The translations under genes were made by a program, and so were the position numbers. The notes beneath the pieces were generated by a model that did not search any database, had not been told where the DNA came from, and worked only from the letters and a program-made list of their open reading frames with translations. From positions 1 through 39,373 of the forward strand of contig JBJHDM010000030.1 in assembly GCA_050486545.1 (NCBI GenBank): a stretch of 39,373 nucleotides of DNA. The letters are read 5' to 3'. Of this stretch, positions 1-7,844 are shown in pieces. Numbering within the stretch: the stretch's first letter is position 1; each line of letters opens with the position of its first letter. Source of the DNA: DAOMNN01 sp050486545. Lineage in GTDB: Bacteria; Pseudomonadota; Gammaproteobacteria; Burkholderiales; Rhodocyclaceae.

Positions 1-2
1 CT

Positions 3-76
3 GCGGGTGTAGTTCAATGGTAGAACGGCAGCTTCCCAAGCTGCATACGAGGGTTCGATTCCCTTCACCCGCTCCA
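3..76 (+). tRNA. tRNA-Gly (anticodon CCC)
   Basis: A full cloverleaf can be drawn. The 7-bp acceptor stem GCGGGTG pairs with CACCCGC, followed by a T discriminator and an encoded CCA. The D arm is GTTC..GAAC. The anticodon stem GCAGC/GCTGC encloses the loop TTCCCAA, so the anticodon is CCC (reads GGG, glycine). The T arm has the usual TTCGATT loop. It is 74 nt including CCA, normal for bacterial tRNA-Gly. It lies at the window edge, so upstream tRNAs of a cluster could be cut off. Confidence 0.97.
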
Positions 77-82
77 GTTTCC

Positions 83-107
83 ATGCCGGCCGACGTGCCG
101 GCATTTT
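83..107 (+). terminator. Rho-independent terminator after tRNA-Gly
   Basis: An 8-bp perfect inverted repeat (ATGCCGGC at 83-90, GCCGGCAT at 97-104) with a 6-nt loop is followed at once by a run of Ts. It sits 6 nt after the tRNA CCA end and just before the 3' end of the oppositely oriented flavin reductase gene. It can therefore end the tRNA transcript and may also work in the other direction. Confidence 0.75.
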
Positions 108-125
108 CATGCCCGGACGCCCGGT

Positions 126-626
126 TCAGAGCGGTGCGAGGCGGCGGTAGAGGCCGCCGTGGAAGATCAGCGGGGGACGGTCGTCGCGGTCGAAGCGCAC
201 GACTTCGGAGATGAAGACGACGTGATCCCCGCCTGGATAGCGGGTGATGTTGCGGCACTCGAAGCGCGCGCAGCAGCCCGGCAGCAGGGGCACGCCATAC
301 AGGCCCTCGTCGACCTCGAGCCCTGCGAACTTGTCGTCCGAGCGCGAAGCGAAGACCTGGGACAAGGCTTCCTGGTCCGCCGACAACACATTCACCGAGT
401 AGTATTCGCAGGCCTCGAATACAGGCAGGCTGGGAAGGTGGCGGGCCATGCTCCAGACGATCAGCGGCGGGTCGAGCGAGACCGAATTGAAGGAATTGAC
501 GGTCAGGCCGATCGGTTCGCCGTCGGCCGCACGCGTGGCGACCACCGCGATACCGGTCGCGAACATGCCCAGCGTATCGCGAAAGGCTCGGGTGAATTCT
601 TCGTGGGTGATCGGAGCTTGTGACAT
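126..626 (-). CDS. Flavin reductase-like FMN-binding protein
   Basis: A 166-residue protein of the flavin reductase-like (HpaC/DIM6/NTAB) split-barrel family. Such proteins bind FMN or FAD and use NAD(P)H, often to feed reduced flavin to a two-component monooxygenase. Family hallmarks seen are the N-terminal FRDTLGMFATGIAVV segment, TVNSFNSVSLDPPL (about residues 42-55), a YSVNVLS strand near 76, and the C-terminal GGDHVVFISEV and PPLIFHGGLYRRL segments. Length is normal. The start MSQAPITHEEF is chosen because homology begins there, although no clear Shine-Dalgarno precedes it. The frame stays open upstream to about 1985, but that part is antisense to mutY and not conserved. No partner oxygenase is adjacent, so the substrate is unknown. 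Divergent from mutY and convergent with the tRNA. Confidence 0.88.
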   Translation of the reverse strand: MSQAPITHEEFTRAFRDTLGMFATGIAVVATRAADGEPIGLTVNSFNSVSLDPPLIVWSMARHLPSLPVFEACEYYSVNVLSADQEALSQVFASRSDDKFAGLEVDEGLYGVPLLPGCCARFECRNITRYPGGDHVVFISEVVRFDRDDRPPLIFHGGLYRRLAPL

Positions 627-764
627 GGAATGGGCTTGGGGTCGGGGGCAGGAGGGGCCGACTGCCGCTTCGCGGCGTCCGCCTTGTTGGTTCGATCGGC
701 CGATTATCACAGCGATCGCCGCGTGCGTCGAGCGCCGGAGCGGCGTTCGTGCGACAGTGTGCAC

Positions 765-1847
765 ATGAACGACTTCGCATCCCGGCTCCTTGCCTGGCAC
801 CGGCGCCACGGCCGGCACGACCTGCCTTGGCAGAATACCCACGACCCCTACCGGATCTGGCTGTCCGAGATCATGCTGCAGCAGACCCGGGTCGAGACCG
901 TGATCCCGTACTACGCGCGCTTCCTCGCGCGCTTCCCGGATCTCGCCGCTCTGGCGGCTGCGCCGCTCGACGACGTTCTCGCGTTCTGGTCCGGACTGGG
1001 CTACTACGCACGCGCGCGCAACCTCCATCGGACCGCCTGCCTTCTGGTCGAGCGGTGGGACGGCCGCTTTCCTCCTACGGCGACCGAAATTGCAACCTTG
1101 CCCGGAATCGGCCGGTCGACGGCCGCTGCCATTGCCGCCTTCGCATTCGGCGAGCGTGGCGCGATTCTCGACGGCAACGTCCGCCGGGTCTTGTGCCGGG
1201 CCTTCGGCGTCGAGGGTCATCCCGGGGAACGCAGCGTGGAAACCGGTCTGTGGGCCCTGGCCGAATCGCTCGTCCCCGAACGGGACATCGAATCCTACAT
1301 CCAGGCGCAGATGGACCTGGGGGCAACCGTGTGCACCCGCAGCCGCCCCGACTGCGAGCGCTGCCCGCTCGCCCAAGCACCGGGATGCCAGGCGCTCGCG
1401 CAGGGACGGGTCGAGGAACTCCCCGCCCCGCGCCCCCGCAAGGTCCTGCCCCAGCGGAGCGTGCGGGTCGCGGTCATCCGTACCAGGAGCGAGGTTCTGC
1501 TGGAACGACGTCCACCGCACGGCATCTGGGGCGGCCTGCTCGGTTTGCCCGAATTGGCGGGGCACCACGCCGACGACCGGAACTGGCTGCGCGGGTGGCT
1601 CGGCGTGGAAGTCCCCGCCGGGATCCCGCTGGAGACCGTACGGCACGCATTCACGCACTTCCGTCTCGATATCCACCCGGTGTCGTACCGGCTCGCGGGC
1701 AAGCCGCTGCAACCGCTCGAAGACCGATACCTCTGGACGGCCCTGGACCGGCTCGATGCGGCCGGGCTGCCCGCGCCGGTACGGCGCATCCTGGACGCTC
1801 TGGATGCCAGCGAGCTTCCGGATCGTACGCCTGGACACCCCGGCTGA
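765..1847 (+). CDS. mutY: A/G-specific adenine DNA glycosylase MutY
   Basis: Removes adenine mispaired with 8-oxoguanine or G (base excision repair, GO system). 360 residues. Catalytic Glu35 lies in LSEIMLQQT, the helix-hairpin-helix is LPGIGRSTA (112-120) with the MutY-type Ser118 rather than the Lys of bifunctional relatives, and Asp136 lies in ILDGNVRRVLCR. Four cysteines (190, 197, 200, 208) form the [4Fe-4S] loop. The C-terminal NUDIX-like 8-oxoG recognition domain begins near 235 (GIWGGLLGLPE) and includes an AFTHF motif. The spacing C-x6-C-x2-C-x7-C differs from the C-x6-C-x2-C-x5-C of E. coli MutY. Start ATG 765 matches where family homology begins; the open frame reaches 630 but the extra residues look non-coding. 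Confidence 0.95.
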   Translation: MNDFASRLLAWHRRHGRHDLPWQNTHDPYRIWLSEIMLQQTRVETVIPYYARFLARFPDLAALAAAPLDDVLAFWSGLGYYARARNLHRTACLLVERWDGRFPPTATEIATLPGIGRSTAAAIAAFAFGERGAILDGNVRRVLCRAFGVEGHPGERSVETGLWALAESLVPERDIESYIQAQMDLGATVCTRSRPDCERCPLAQAPGCQALAQGRVEELPAPRPRKVLPQRSVRVAVIRTRSEVLLERRPPHGIWGGLLGLPELAGHHADDRNWLRGWLGVEVPAGIPLETVRHAFTHFRLDIHPVSYRLAGKPLQPLEDRYLWTALDRLDAAGLPAPVRRILDALDASELPDRTPGHPG

Positions 1848-1931
1848 CGCCCATCTCGGGACACTCGAGCAGCGTTTGCACCACGACCGGAACTGCTTCA
1901 CGGACACCGGCACAAATACCGAGAACAAGTC

Positions 1932-1960
1932 TAAACAGTCCTCATTTCCCATGCTATGTT
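1932..1960 (+). promoter_or_regulatory. Putative sigma70 promoter of the HD-GYP gene
   Basis: TAAACA (1932-1937), a 17-bp spacer and TATGTT (1955-1960) preceded by TG, giving an extended -10. It sits in a locally AT-richer stretch about 30 bp upstream of the GTG start at 1991. A TGGAG Shine-Dalgarno lies between (1977-1981). Matches are partial and judged by eye. Confidence 0.4.
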
Positions 1961-1990
1961 GTTGCCGTTTTTTGACTGGAGTCAACAGCG

Positions 1991-3340
1991 GTGAACCTCA
2001 GCGATGCAATGCCGACCACCACACGGATCGACCTGCTCGACCTGGTGCTCTCGATCGGTAACGCCATCGACCTGATGTCACCGAAGATGGCCCATCACCA
2101 CAAGCGCGTCGCCTACATCGCCTCGGCGATCGCCCGCGAGATGGGGCTGCCGGCCTCACGGCGGCAGGAGGTGCTCGTGGCAGGGCTGCTGCACGACATC
2201 GGCGCGCTTTCGCTCGGGGAACGGGCGCGCCTGCTGCAGTTCGATGGAATCGAAGGCGTCGACCTGCACGCCCACGTGGGTTATCTGCTTTTGCGCAAGT
2301 TCAGTCACTTCGGCGCCATCGCCGAACTCGTACGCCATCATCACCAGCCCTGGCATGACGGGGACGGCCGATGGCATGAAGGCTGCGAGATTCCCTATCC
2401 GGCACACCTGCTCCATCTGGCCGATCGCGTGGACGTGACCATCGACAAGGACCACCCAATTCTCAGTCAGGTGGAAGACATCGTCGCCACGATCACGCAA
2501 GGCGCCGGCCCCCAGTTCTGTCCGGATGCGGTCGCGGCCTTCGTCAAACTGTCGACCCGCGAGACCTTCTGGCTGGATGTGGAGTCCCCGACCCTGCACC
2601 AGATGATCGCCGGTTCGGTCCGCGAACTGGTGCTGGAACTGAATCCGGACGATCTGCTCGATTTCGCGGAATTGCTCGCCCACGTGATCGACTTCCGCAG
2701 CCCGTTTACGGCGACCCATTCGAGCGGCGTGGCCGCAACGGCCGCCGTGCTGGCTGGCCTCATGGGCTTTTCCTCGGTCGAGTGCCAGCACATGCGGATC
2801 GCCGGCTACCTGCACGACATCGGCAAGCTGGCGGTTCCGTCGGAGCTTCTCGACAAGCCGGGCCCGTTGACCGAGGCGGAGTTCCGCATCATCAAGACCC
2901 ACGTCTATCACACCTTCCGCATCCTGGCGCCGATGAAGGGGCTGCACGACATCATCGCCTGGGCCTCGCTGCACCACGAACGTCTTGACGGTTACGGCTA
3001 CCCGGGGCGTCGCAAGGGCTGCAGCATTCCGCTCGGCGCCCGCATCCTGGCCGTGGCCGACGTTTTCACGGCCCTGTCGGAAGAGCGCCCGTACCGGGCA
3101 GCGTGTAGCCGGGACGAGGTGACCAGGATCCTGCAGGAAATGGCGCAGCGCCACATCGTCGACACGAACGTGGTGTCCGTCCTCATCGGGAATTATGGGG
3201 ACATCGATGCGGTACGCAGCCACGCACAGGCCGCCGCCCACGGGGAATACGAAGCCTTCCTGGGGCTGATCGGGATGCCGCGAAACCCATCCTGGCCCGG
3301 TGCAGGACCGGCGAAGGACGCCTTGCTCAGGTGTTCATGA
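1991..3340 (+). CDS. Tandem-HD protein with C-terminal HD-GYP (c-di-GMP phosphodiesterase family)
   Basis: A 449-residue cytoplasmic protein with two HD-type modules. The first (about 30-150) keeps an HHHKR segment and HD at 68-69 (LLHDIGAL) but has no GYP signature. The second (about 235-400) has HDIGK (275-279), HHERLDGYGYP (328-338) and the ADVFTAL segment near 356, the standard HD-GYP set. HD-GYP proteins hydrolyse cyclic di-GMP to pGpG or GMP, so phosphodiesterase activity is expected, but only family membership is seen here. There is no receiver domain or membrane segment, so the degenerate N-terminal HD may be a sensor or dimer unit. The GTG start has a TGGAG Shine-Dalgarno at 1977-1981; an in-frame ATG lies at 2009. 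The 3' end overlaps the convergent Lon-domain gene by 14 bp. Confidence 0.88.
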   Translation: MNLSDAMPTTTRIDLLDLVLSIGNAIDLMSPKMAHHHKRVAYIASAIAREMGLPASRRQEVLVAGLLHDIGALSLGERARLLQFDGIEGVDLHAHVGYLLLRKFSHFGAIAELVRHHHQPWHDGDGRWHEGCEIPYPAHLLHLADRVDVTIDKDHPILSQVEDIVATITQGAGPQFCPDAVAAFVKLSTRETFWLDVESPTLHQMIAGSVRELVLELNPDDLLDFAELLAHVIDFRSPFTATHSSGVAATAAVLAGLMGFSSVECQHMRIAGYLHDIGKLAVPSELLDKPGPLTEAEFRIIKTHVYHTFRILAPMKGLHDIIAWASLHHERLDGYGYPGRRKGCSIPLGARILAVADVFTALSEERPYRAACSRDEVTRILQEMAQRHIVDTNVVSVLIGNYGDIDAVRSHAQAAAHGEYEAFLGLIGMPRNPSWPGAGPAKDALLRCS

Positions 3341-3944
3341 CCCCCTGCTGCTCGAGATAGGCACGGATGATCTCGAGCCGCCCGACCGGATCGTCGAGTT
3401 CCAGCAGCAACTGGCGCGCAGCCATCGGGATCGGCAGCAGGCCCGCCAGGCGCATTCCGACCCAACCCGCGTCGTCGAAATGGTGCGGTTCGGGAAAATG
3501 CGTCGCCCCCGCATCCACGGTAATCGCCTTCAGCAGCGCCACCAGTCCGGCAAAACCGTCTGGCACTTCCTGGCCGGGCGGCTCCTCGAGCCAATCGACC
3601 TCGGCCAGCAGCAAGCCATCGGGCGCGCACTCGGTACTGCGTATACGGTAACGGCGTTCGCCCCTGGTGACGAGGTGCAGCATTCCCGGCCCGGTCATCT
3701 CCCAGGACGTGATGCGCGCACTCACGCCCAGCGAGTGCGGGATCGCAGGCGTCCCGACCTCGGAACCGCGCGCGATGAGATTGACCCCGAAGACCGTGTC
3801 CGCTCGCATGCAGCGTGCCGTCATGTCCATGTAGCGTGCCTCGAACACGCGCAAGGGCAGCACCCCTCCGGGAAACAGGACGGTCTGCAACGGAAAGATC
3901 GGCAACCGACCGGGTTCGCCGTGCGGGGTTTCAGTCTCGGGCAA
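3327..3944 (-). CDS. Lon N-terminal (LAN) domain protein
   Basis: A 205-residue stand-alone protein resembling the substrate-binding N-terminal PUA-like domain of Lon protease, without the ATPase or protease parts. The diagnostic start is LPIFPLQTVLFPGGVLPLRVFEARYMDM (about 14-41). It continues with a FGVNLIARGSEVG strand and a TGPGMLHLVTRGERRYRI strand, then a helical C-terminal third. Such single-domain proteins are common in proteobacteria, but their exact role is not established; substrate or peptide recognition is inferred from Lon. Its start overlaps the end of ubiX by 14 bp, so translation is probably coupled in one minus-strand operon. The 3' end overlaps the convergent HD-GYP gene. 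Confidence 0.85.
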   Translation of the reverse strand: MPETETPHGEPGRLPIFPLQTVLFPGGVLPLRVFEARYMDMTARCMRADTVFGVNLIARGSEVGTPAIPHSLGVSARITSWEMTGPGMLHLVTRGERRYRIRSTECAPDGLLLAEVDWLEEPPGQEVPDGFAGLVALLKAITVDAGATHFPEPHHFDDAGWVGMRLAGLLPIPMAARQLLLELDDPVGRLEIIRAYLEQQGVMNT

Positions 3945-4578
3945 GCGCTTCGCCCCCTGCGTCGTCCGCCTCGCCCCATCGGGCCATGAGCGCGTGCGCC
4001 ACGCCCAGTTGGTCGAGAATGCGCGCCACGACGAAATCCACGAGATCGGCGACCTGCTGCGGTCGGGTGTAGAAGCCCGGATTCGGCGGCAGAATCACGA
4101 CGCCTAGACGGGCCAGCTTGAGCATGTTCTCCAGGTGAATGGCGGAAAACGGGGTCTCTCGCGGCACCAGCACGAGCTTGCGGCCTTCCTTGATCGCGAC
4201 GTCGGCCGCGCGTTCAATGAGGTTCTGCGACAGGCCGGTCGCGATCGACGCCAGCGTGCCCATCGTGCACGGACAGACCACCATCGCATCGGCCGGATTC
4301 GACCCCGAGGCCAGCGGTGCGAACCATTCCTCCCGACCGAACACCCGCAACTGCCCCGGGCGGGCGGAAAACCGCTCGGTCAACATCGCCTCGGCGTCGG
4401 CCGGACGCGACGGCAGCGTCACGTCCATCTCCTGGCGGGCGACGATCTGCGCCACCGCGGAGACCAGCAGCCAGACCTCGCATCCGGCGTCGAGCAGGCA
4501 TTCGACCAGCCGCAGCCCGTAGGGCATGCCCGAGGCTCCGGTCAAGGCGACGGCGACGGTGCGCGGCGGTTGGGTCAT
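3931..4578 (-). CDS. ubiX: Flavin prenyltransferase UbiX/PAD1
   Basis: Prenylates reduced FMN with dimethylallyl phosphate to make prenyl-FMN, the cofactor of UbiD-type reversible decarboxylases (ubiquinone synthesis and aromatic-acid metabolism). 215 residues, usual length. Seen are the FMN-binding N-terminal ALTGASGMPYGLRL (about 11-24), DAMVVCPCTMGTLASIATGLSQNLIERAADV (positions about 97-127) and RKLVLVPRETPFSAIHLENM, then PPNPGFYTRPQ near the end, all typical of UbiX. Start ATG 4578 lies 24 bp after the stop of the binding-protein gene in the same direction, suggesting co-transcription. No UbiD partner is in the window. Confidence 0.95.
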   Translation of the reverse strand: MTQPPRTVAVALTGASGMPYGLRLVECLLDAGCEVWLLVSAVAQIVARQEMDVTLPSRPADAEAMLTERFSARPGQLRVFGREEWFAPLASGSNPADAMVVCPCTMGTLASIATGLSQNLIERAADVAIKEGRKLVLVPRETPFSAIHLENMLKLARLGVVILPPNPGFYTRPQQVADLVDFVVARILDQLGVAHALMARWGEADDAGGEALARD

Positions 4579-4602
4579 TGGCCTCCGATTGCGGCGGTCA
4601 GC

Positions 4603-5763
4603 TCATTCGAGAAAGTCGGTCACGATCTCCCAGCGCCCCCCGCGCACCTGCGCGAGCCGTCCGAAACGGTTGCCGAGATGATCGTCCACACTGAAACGAT
4701 ACTCCGGACCGCCGAAGATGTCGCGTCCGGTCTGCAGGGACGCCATCGCCGCGACGAAGGATTCCACGCTCAGGTCGGGCCCTGCGGCTTCGGCGGCCTG
4801 GACGAACAGATCGGCAACCGTGTAGCCCATCGCGCTCCAGACGTTCGGCGCGGTGCCGAAGCGCGCGCGGTACCGCTCGATCCACGCCGCGAGTTCTGGA
4901 CTCGCCCCCTCGGCATACGGGTGGGGCAGGACGGTGACGCCATACAACCCTTCGACCGCTTCGCCGCCCAGCTCGTGTGTCTGTGCCGAATAGCCCGACG
5001 CGGTGACGAGCATGTCGACACTCCAGCCCAGCTTGCGGGCCTCGGACATTGCGGCCACCGTCTCGCGTACGACCGTGGCGAGGATCACCAGGTCGCAATC
5101 GGCGTTGCGCAGCCGTGCGACCTGGCTCGACAGATCTGTCGCCCCCCGCTTGTAACTGGTCCGCTCCGCCAGCGAAGCCCCGAGCTTCTCGAGGCCGGCC
5201 TCGACGCCCTTCATCACTTCGAGCCCGTAATCGTCGTCCTGGTAAAGCAGGCAGGCACGCTCGTAGCCCCCGGTGGTCATCATGTGGCGCGTGGCCGCGT
5301 CCATGTAGTCCTGGTAAGGCGCGAACATCTGGAACTTGAGCGGATGCAGGGGCAGATAGGTCGATTCGTGGGGCGAGAACGGGAACAGGTGCGGCCGGCC
5401 CGCTTCGAGCACGATCGGCATCGTGGCCATCACCACCGGCGTACCCAGGTTCGCGAGAAACGCGAACACGCGATCGCGCTGGATCAGCTTGCGCGCGGCC
5501 AGGACTGCCCGTTTCGGATCGTAGCCCGCATCCTCGGCCACCAGGCGAAGCCTGCGCCCATGCACCCCGCCGGCCGCATTCGCGTCCTCGAAACGCAGCA
5601 GCATGCCGTCGCGAACCGGCGCGCCCAGCATCGCGATCGGACCTGACAGGTCCTGGATGCTTCCGACGACGATCTCGTCGTCGCTGACCCCCGGCACCTG
5701 GGCGCCGGCCGTCAGGGCGGCAAAGGAAAAGGCAAATGCACACAGATTGCGGACAAAACGCAT
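4603..5763 (-). CDS. Periplasmic binding protein of a branched-chain amino-acid-type (LivK-like) ABC transporter
   Basis: A 386-residue exported binding protein of the Peripla_BP_6 (LivK) class. The N-terminus MRFVRNLCAFAFSFAALTAG with a likely cut after AGA is a signal peptide. The mature part starts with the typical EIVVGSIQDLSGPIA, followed by GRRLRLVAEDAGYDP and repeated alternating alpha/beta segments. The start ATG 5763 is preceded by a good Shine-Dalgarno (GAGGA), so the longer open frame to 5859 is rejected. It follows livH and livM in the same direction after a 114-bp gap. Members of this class carry amino acids, amides, urea or aromatic acids; linkage to ubiX makes an aromatic or organic acid possible, but this is inference. 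Confidence 0.9.
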   Translation of the reverse strand: MRFVRNLCAFAFSFAALTAGAQVPGVSDDEIVVGSIQDLSGPIAMLGAPVRDGMLLRFEDANAAGGVHGRRLRLVAEDAGYDPKRAVLAARKLIQRDRVFAFLANLGTPVVMATMPIVLEAGRPHLFPFSPHESTYLPLHPLKFQMFAPYQDYMDAATRHMMTTGGYERACLLYQDDDYGLEVMKGVEAGLEKLGASLAERTSYKRGATDLSSQVARLRNADCDLVILATVVRETVAAMSEARKLGWSVDMLVTASGYSAQTHELGGEAVEGLYGVTVLPHPYAEGASPELAAWIERYRARFGTAPNVWSAMGYTVADLFVQAAEAAGPDLSVESFVAAMASLQTGRDIFGGPEYRFSVDDHLGNRFGRLAQVRGGRWEIVTDFLE

Positions 5764-5877
5764 CGGTCGTTCCTCGTGGATGAATGCAGTGCCCGGAAGT
5801 CTGAATAATTCATAATTATGCCACCATCGGGGAGACCCTGATCTTTCGCCGACGGCCACGCAAACCGGCTGGTTCCC

Positions 5878-6834
5878 TCAAGCGCCGCGCGTGCCGGCAA
5901 TCCCCTGCGGCCGGAAAAGGATCACCGCGACGATGACCGCCCCGAACAGGACGGCTTCCAGCCCGGCGGAGCGGGCGATCGACTCGGGCAGCACATCGCG
6001 ACCCAGCGCGATCGCCTGGGGAATCGCGACGATCACGAGCGCACCCCAAAGCGCACCCGAAAGATGACGCACGCCGCCGATGAACGCCAGCATCAGCAAC
6101 TCGAAGGACAGCAGCAGACCGAACTGCTCCGGGCTGACGAATCCGATCCAGTGCGCGTACAAGGCCCCGGCCAGACCGGACAGCCCGCCACCGACGACGA
6201 AAGCCGCGCTTTTCGCGCGGGCCACGTCGACGCCGCACGTGGCGGCGGCCAGTTCGTCCTCGCGCACGGCCCGCCATGCCCGTCCAAGGCGGGAGTCAAC
6301 CCAGCGTCGGCAGGCCCACCACGCCAGCGCCAGTGCCGAAACGCTCACGAGCGCCTGGGCCAGGGTGCCGGTCGCCGACCAGTCGCCGATCGAAAAGGCC
6401 GGTACCGACAGCCCCGCGGCGCCACGCGTCACCGATTCCCAGCGCGAAGCGACTTCCTCCACGATCAGCGCAAACGCCAGCGTACTCATCGCGAAATACA
6501 GCCCGCCCAGACGTCGGGCCGGCAGACTGGCCACCCAACCGCCGGCGGCCGCCAACCCGACCGCGACCGGGATCGCAAGCAGCGGCGGCACACCGTACAG
6601 CACGAGGATCGTCTGCACATAGGCGCCGATCGCGAGCAATGCACCCTGCCCCAGGGAAATCTGTCCGCTCTGGCCGACGATGAGGATCACGCCCAGCCCC
6701 GCGATCGCATAGGTGGCGACGATCACGGCCTGGCCCAGCGCGTAGTCGGCTCCGAGCGTACGCCAGGCCAGCAGCGCGAGGACCGCGGGGAACAGTCCGT
6801 GCGTGACGAGCCGTCCGGGTCCGATCGCCTTCAA
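5878..6834 (-). CDS. livM: LivM-type branched-chain ABC permease
   Basis: A 318-residue inner-membrane permease of the BPD_transp_2 (LivM) family. About nine hydrophobic segments are seen, with family motifs GLGVILIVGQSGQISLGQGALLAIGAY (about 47-73), LGGLYFAMSTLAFALI and the cytoplasmic EAA-like region SRLGRAWRAVREDELAAATCGVDVARAKSAAF, ending with VILFRPQGIAG. The best start is TTG 6834, which shares bases with the TGA stop of livH (TTGA overlap) and has a GAGG Shine-Dalgarno about 5 nt upstream. Earlier in-frame starts would lie deep inside livH. Translation is therefore probably coupled to livH. It should pair with livH and two ATPases (LivG/LivF), which are not in this window. Confidence 0.9.
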   Translation of the reverse strand: MKAIGPGRLVTHGLFPAVLALLAWRTLGADYALGQAVIVATYAIAGLGVILIVGQSGQISLGQGALLAIGAYVQTILVLYGVPPLLAIPVAVGLAAAGGWVASLPARRLGGLYFAMSTLAFALIVEEVASRWESVTRGAAGLSVPAFSIGDWSATGTLAQALVSVSALALAWWACRRWVDSRLGRAWRAVREDELAAATCGVDVARAKSAAFVVGGGLSGLAGALYAHWIGFVSPEQFGLLLSFELLMLAFIGGVRHLSGALWGALVIVAIPQAIALGRDVLPESIARSAGLEAVLFGAVIVAVILFRPQGIAGTRGA

Positions 6835-7709
6835 TGCCGCCTCAGCACGAGACCACTGCCGATCCCGCCTGGAAACAGCAGCAAGGCCAGCATCAGCAAT
6901 GCGTACGGGACGATGTCCTTGGCCCCTTCGGGCAGGGTCAGGCCAGCCACGGCTTCGGCCACGCCAAGAAAAATGCCGGCGACGAGCGCTCCCGGCAGGC
7001 TCGTCATGCCGCCCAGTACCGCCGCCGGAAAGGCCTTCAGCGCGATCAGTCCCATGTTCAGATGCACGAAGGTCACGGGCGCGAGCAACAGACCGGCGCA
7101 TGCCGCCAACGCCGCACCCAGTGCCCAGGCCAGCGTATGCATGCCTGCCACCGACACCCCCATCAGCGACGCCGCCTGCGGATTTTCCGAGCACGCACGC
7201 AAAGCCAGCCCGGCACGGGTACGCCGGAAGAACAGCGTCAGGAGGACCGCGAGCAGCGCGGTCACGAAAATGACCGCCAGATGCTCCGATGCGACCGCGA
7301 ACGGCCCCAGTTGAAGCGGCTCACCCGCGAAGGGAAAGGGCAGCCGATGAATGGAATGGCTGGCCGCCGGAAAGGTCGTCACCGTTCCGCGCATCATCAT
7401 GCCCAGGCCGAAGGTCAGCAGCACGGCCGTCAGGTGAGGCTGGCCGATTGCGCGCCGCAACACGCCCCGCTCGAGTACCGCCCCGAGCAGGAACATCACG
7501 GCGACGCCGGCCGGCGCTGCCAGCCAGAACGGCCAGCCACCGGCCACGACCAGTGCCAGAACGGCAAACGCGCCAACCATCAGCAGGTCCCCCTGCATGA
7601 AGCTGACGGTCTCGGTCGCCTTGTAGATCAGTACGAACGAAAGCGCCACCAGACCATAGATGCAACCGGTGGCGATGCCGCTGACGAGGACCTGGACGAA
7701 AGTGAGCAT
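6831..7709 (-). CDS. livH: LivH-type branched-chain ABC permease
   Basis: A 292-residue inner-membrane permease of the LivH family. The N-terminus MLTFVQVLVSGIATGCIYGLVAL is typical of LivH and fixes the start at ATG 7709; the frame is open to 7763 but the extra residues (a proline-, alanine- and arginine-rich stretch) do not resemble the family. Further signatures are IYKATETVSFMQGDLLMVGAF (about 27-47) and the EAA-like loop RACSENPQAASLMGVSV. It ends in GGIGSGLVLRRH, and its stop overlaps the livM start. A perfect 8-bp dyad lies just upstream of the start. First gene of livH-livM-binding protein-ubiX-Lon-domain. Confidence 0.92.
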   Translation of the reverse strand: MLTFVQVLVSGIATGCIYGLVALSFVLIYKATETVSFMQGDLLMVGAFAVLALVVAGGWPFWLAAPAGVAVMFLLGAVLERGVLRRAIGQPHLTAVLLTFGLGMMMRGTVTTFPAASHSIHRLPFPFAGEPLQLGPFAVASEHLAVIFVTALLAVLLTLFFRRTRAGLALRACSENPQAASLMGVSVAGMHTLAWALGAALAACAGLLLAPVTFVHLNMGLIALKAFPAAVLGGMTSLPGALVAGIFLGVAEAVAGLTLPEGAKDIVPYALLMLALLLFPGGIGSGLVLRRH

Positions 7710-7716
7710 GCGCCGT

Positions 7717-7749
7717 GCGTTTGGACAAGCTGCCAAACGCGCAAGCATA
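7717..7749 (-). promoter_or_regulatory. Dyad and -10-like box in front of livH
   Basis: A perfect inverted repeat GCGTTTGG (7717-7724) / CCAAACGC (7733-7740) with an 8-nt centre ends 7 nt before the livH start codon. On the minus strand a -10-like TATGCT (7749-7744) lies next to it, so transcription would start inside the dyad, as expected for a repressor operator. The same sequence in RNA could form a hairpin at the ribosome-binding region. No clear -35 or Shine-Dalgarno is seen, and no regulator gene is adjacent. Confidence 0.4.
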
Positions 7750-7844
7750 GCCGATCCGGCCATCCTGCCCCATCGGGCGAACCCTGAAGTCGCGACCGGG
7801 TCCGGCTGCGCACCGGTCGACCGGTCATCGCCCCCGCGATCGAC

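Noticed and set aside
627..1985. A long minus-strand open frame continuing upstream of the flavin reductase
   Set aside because: It is antisense to mutY, is Arg/Gly/Pro-rich, shows no family motif, and is expected in GC-rich DNA.
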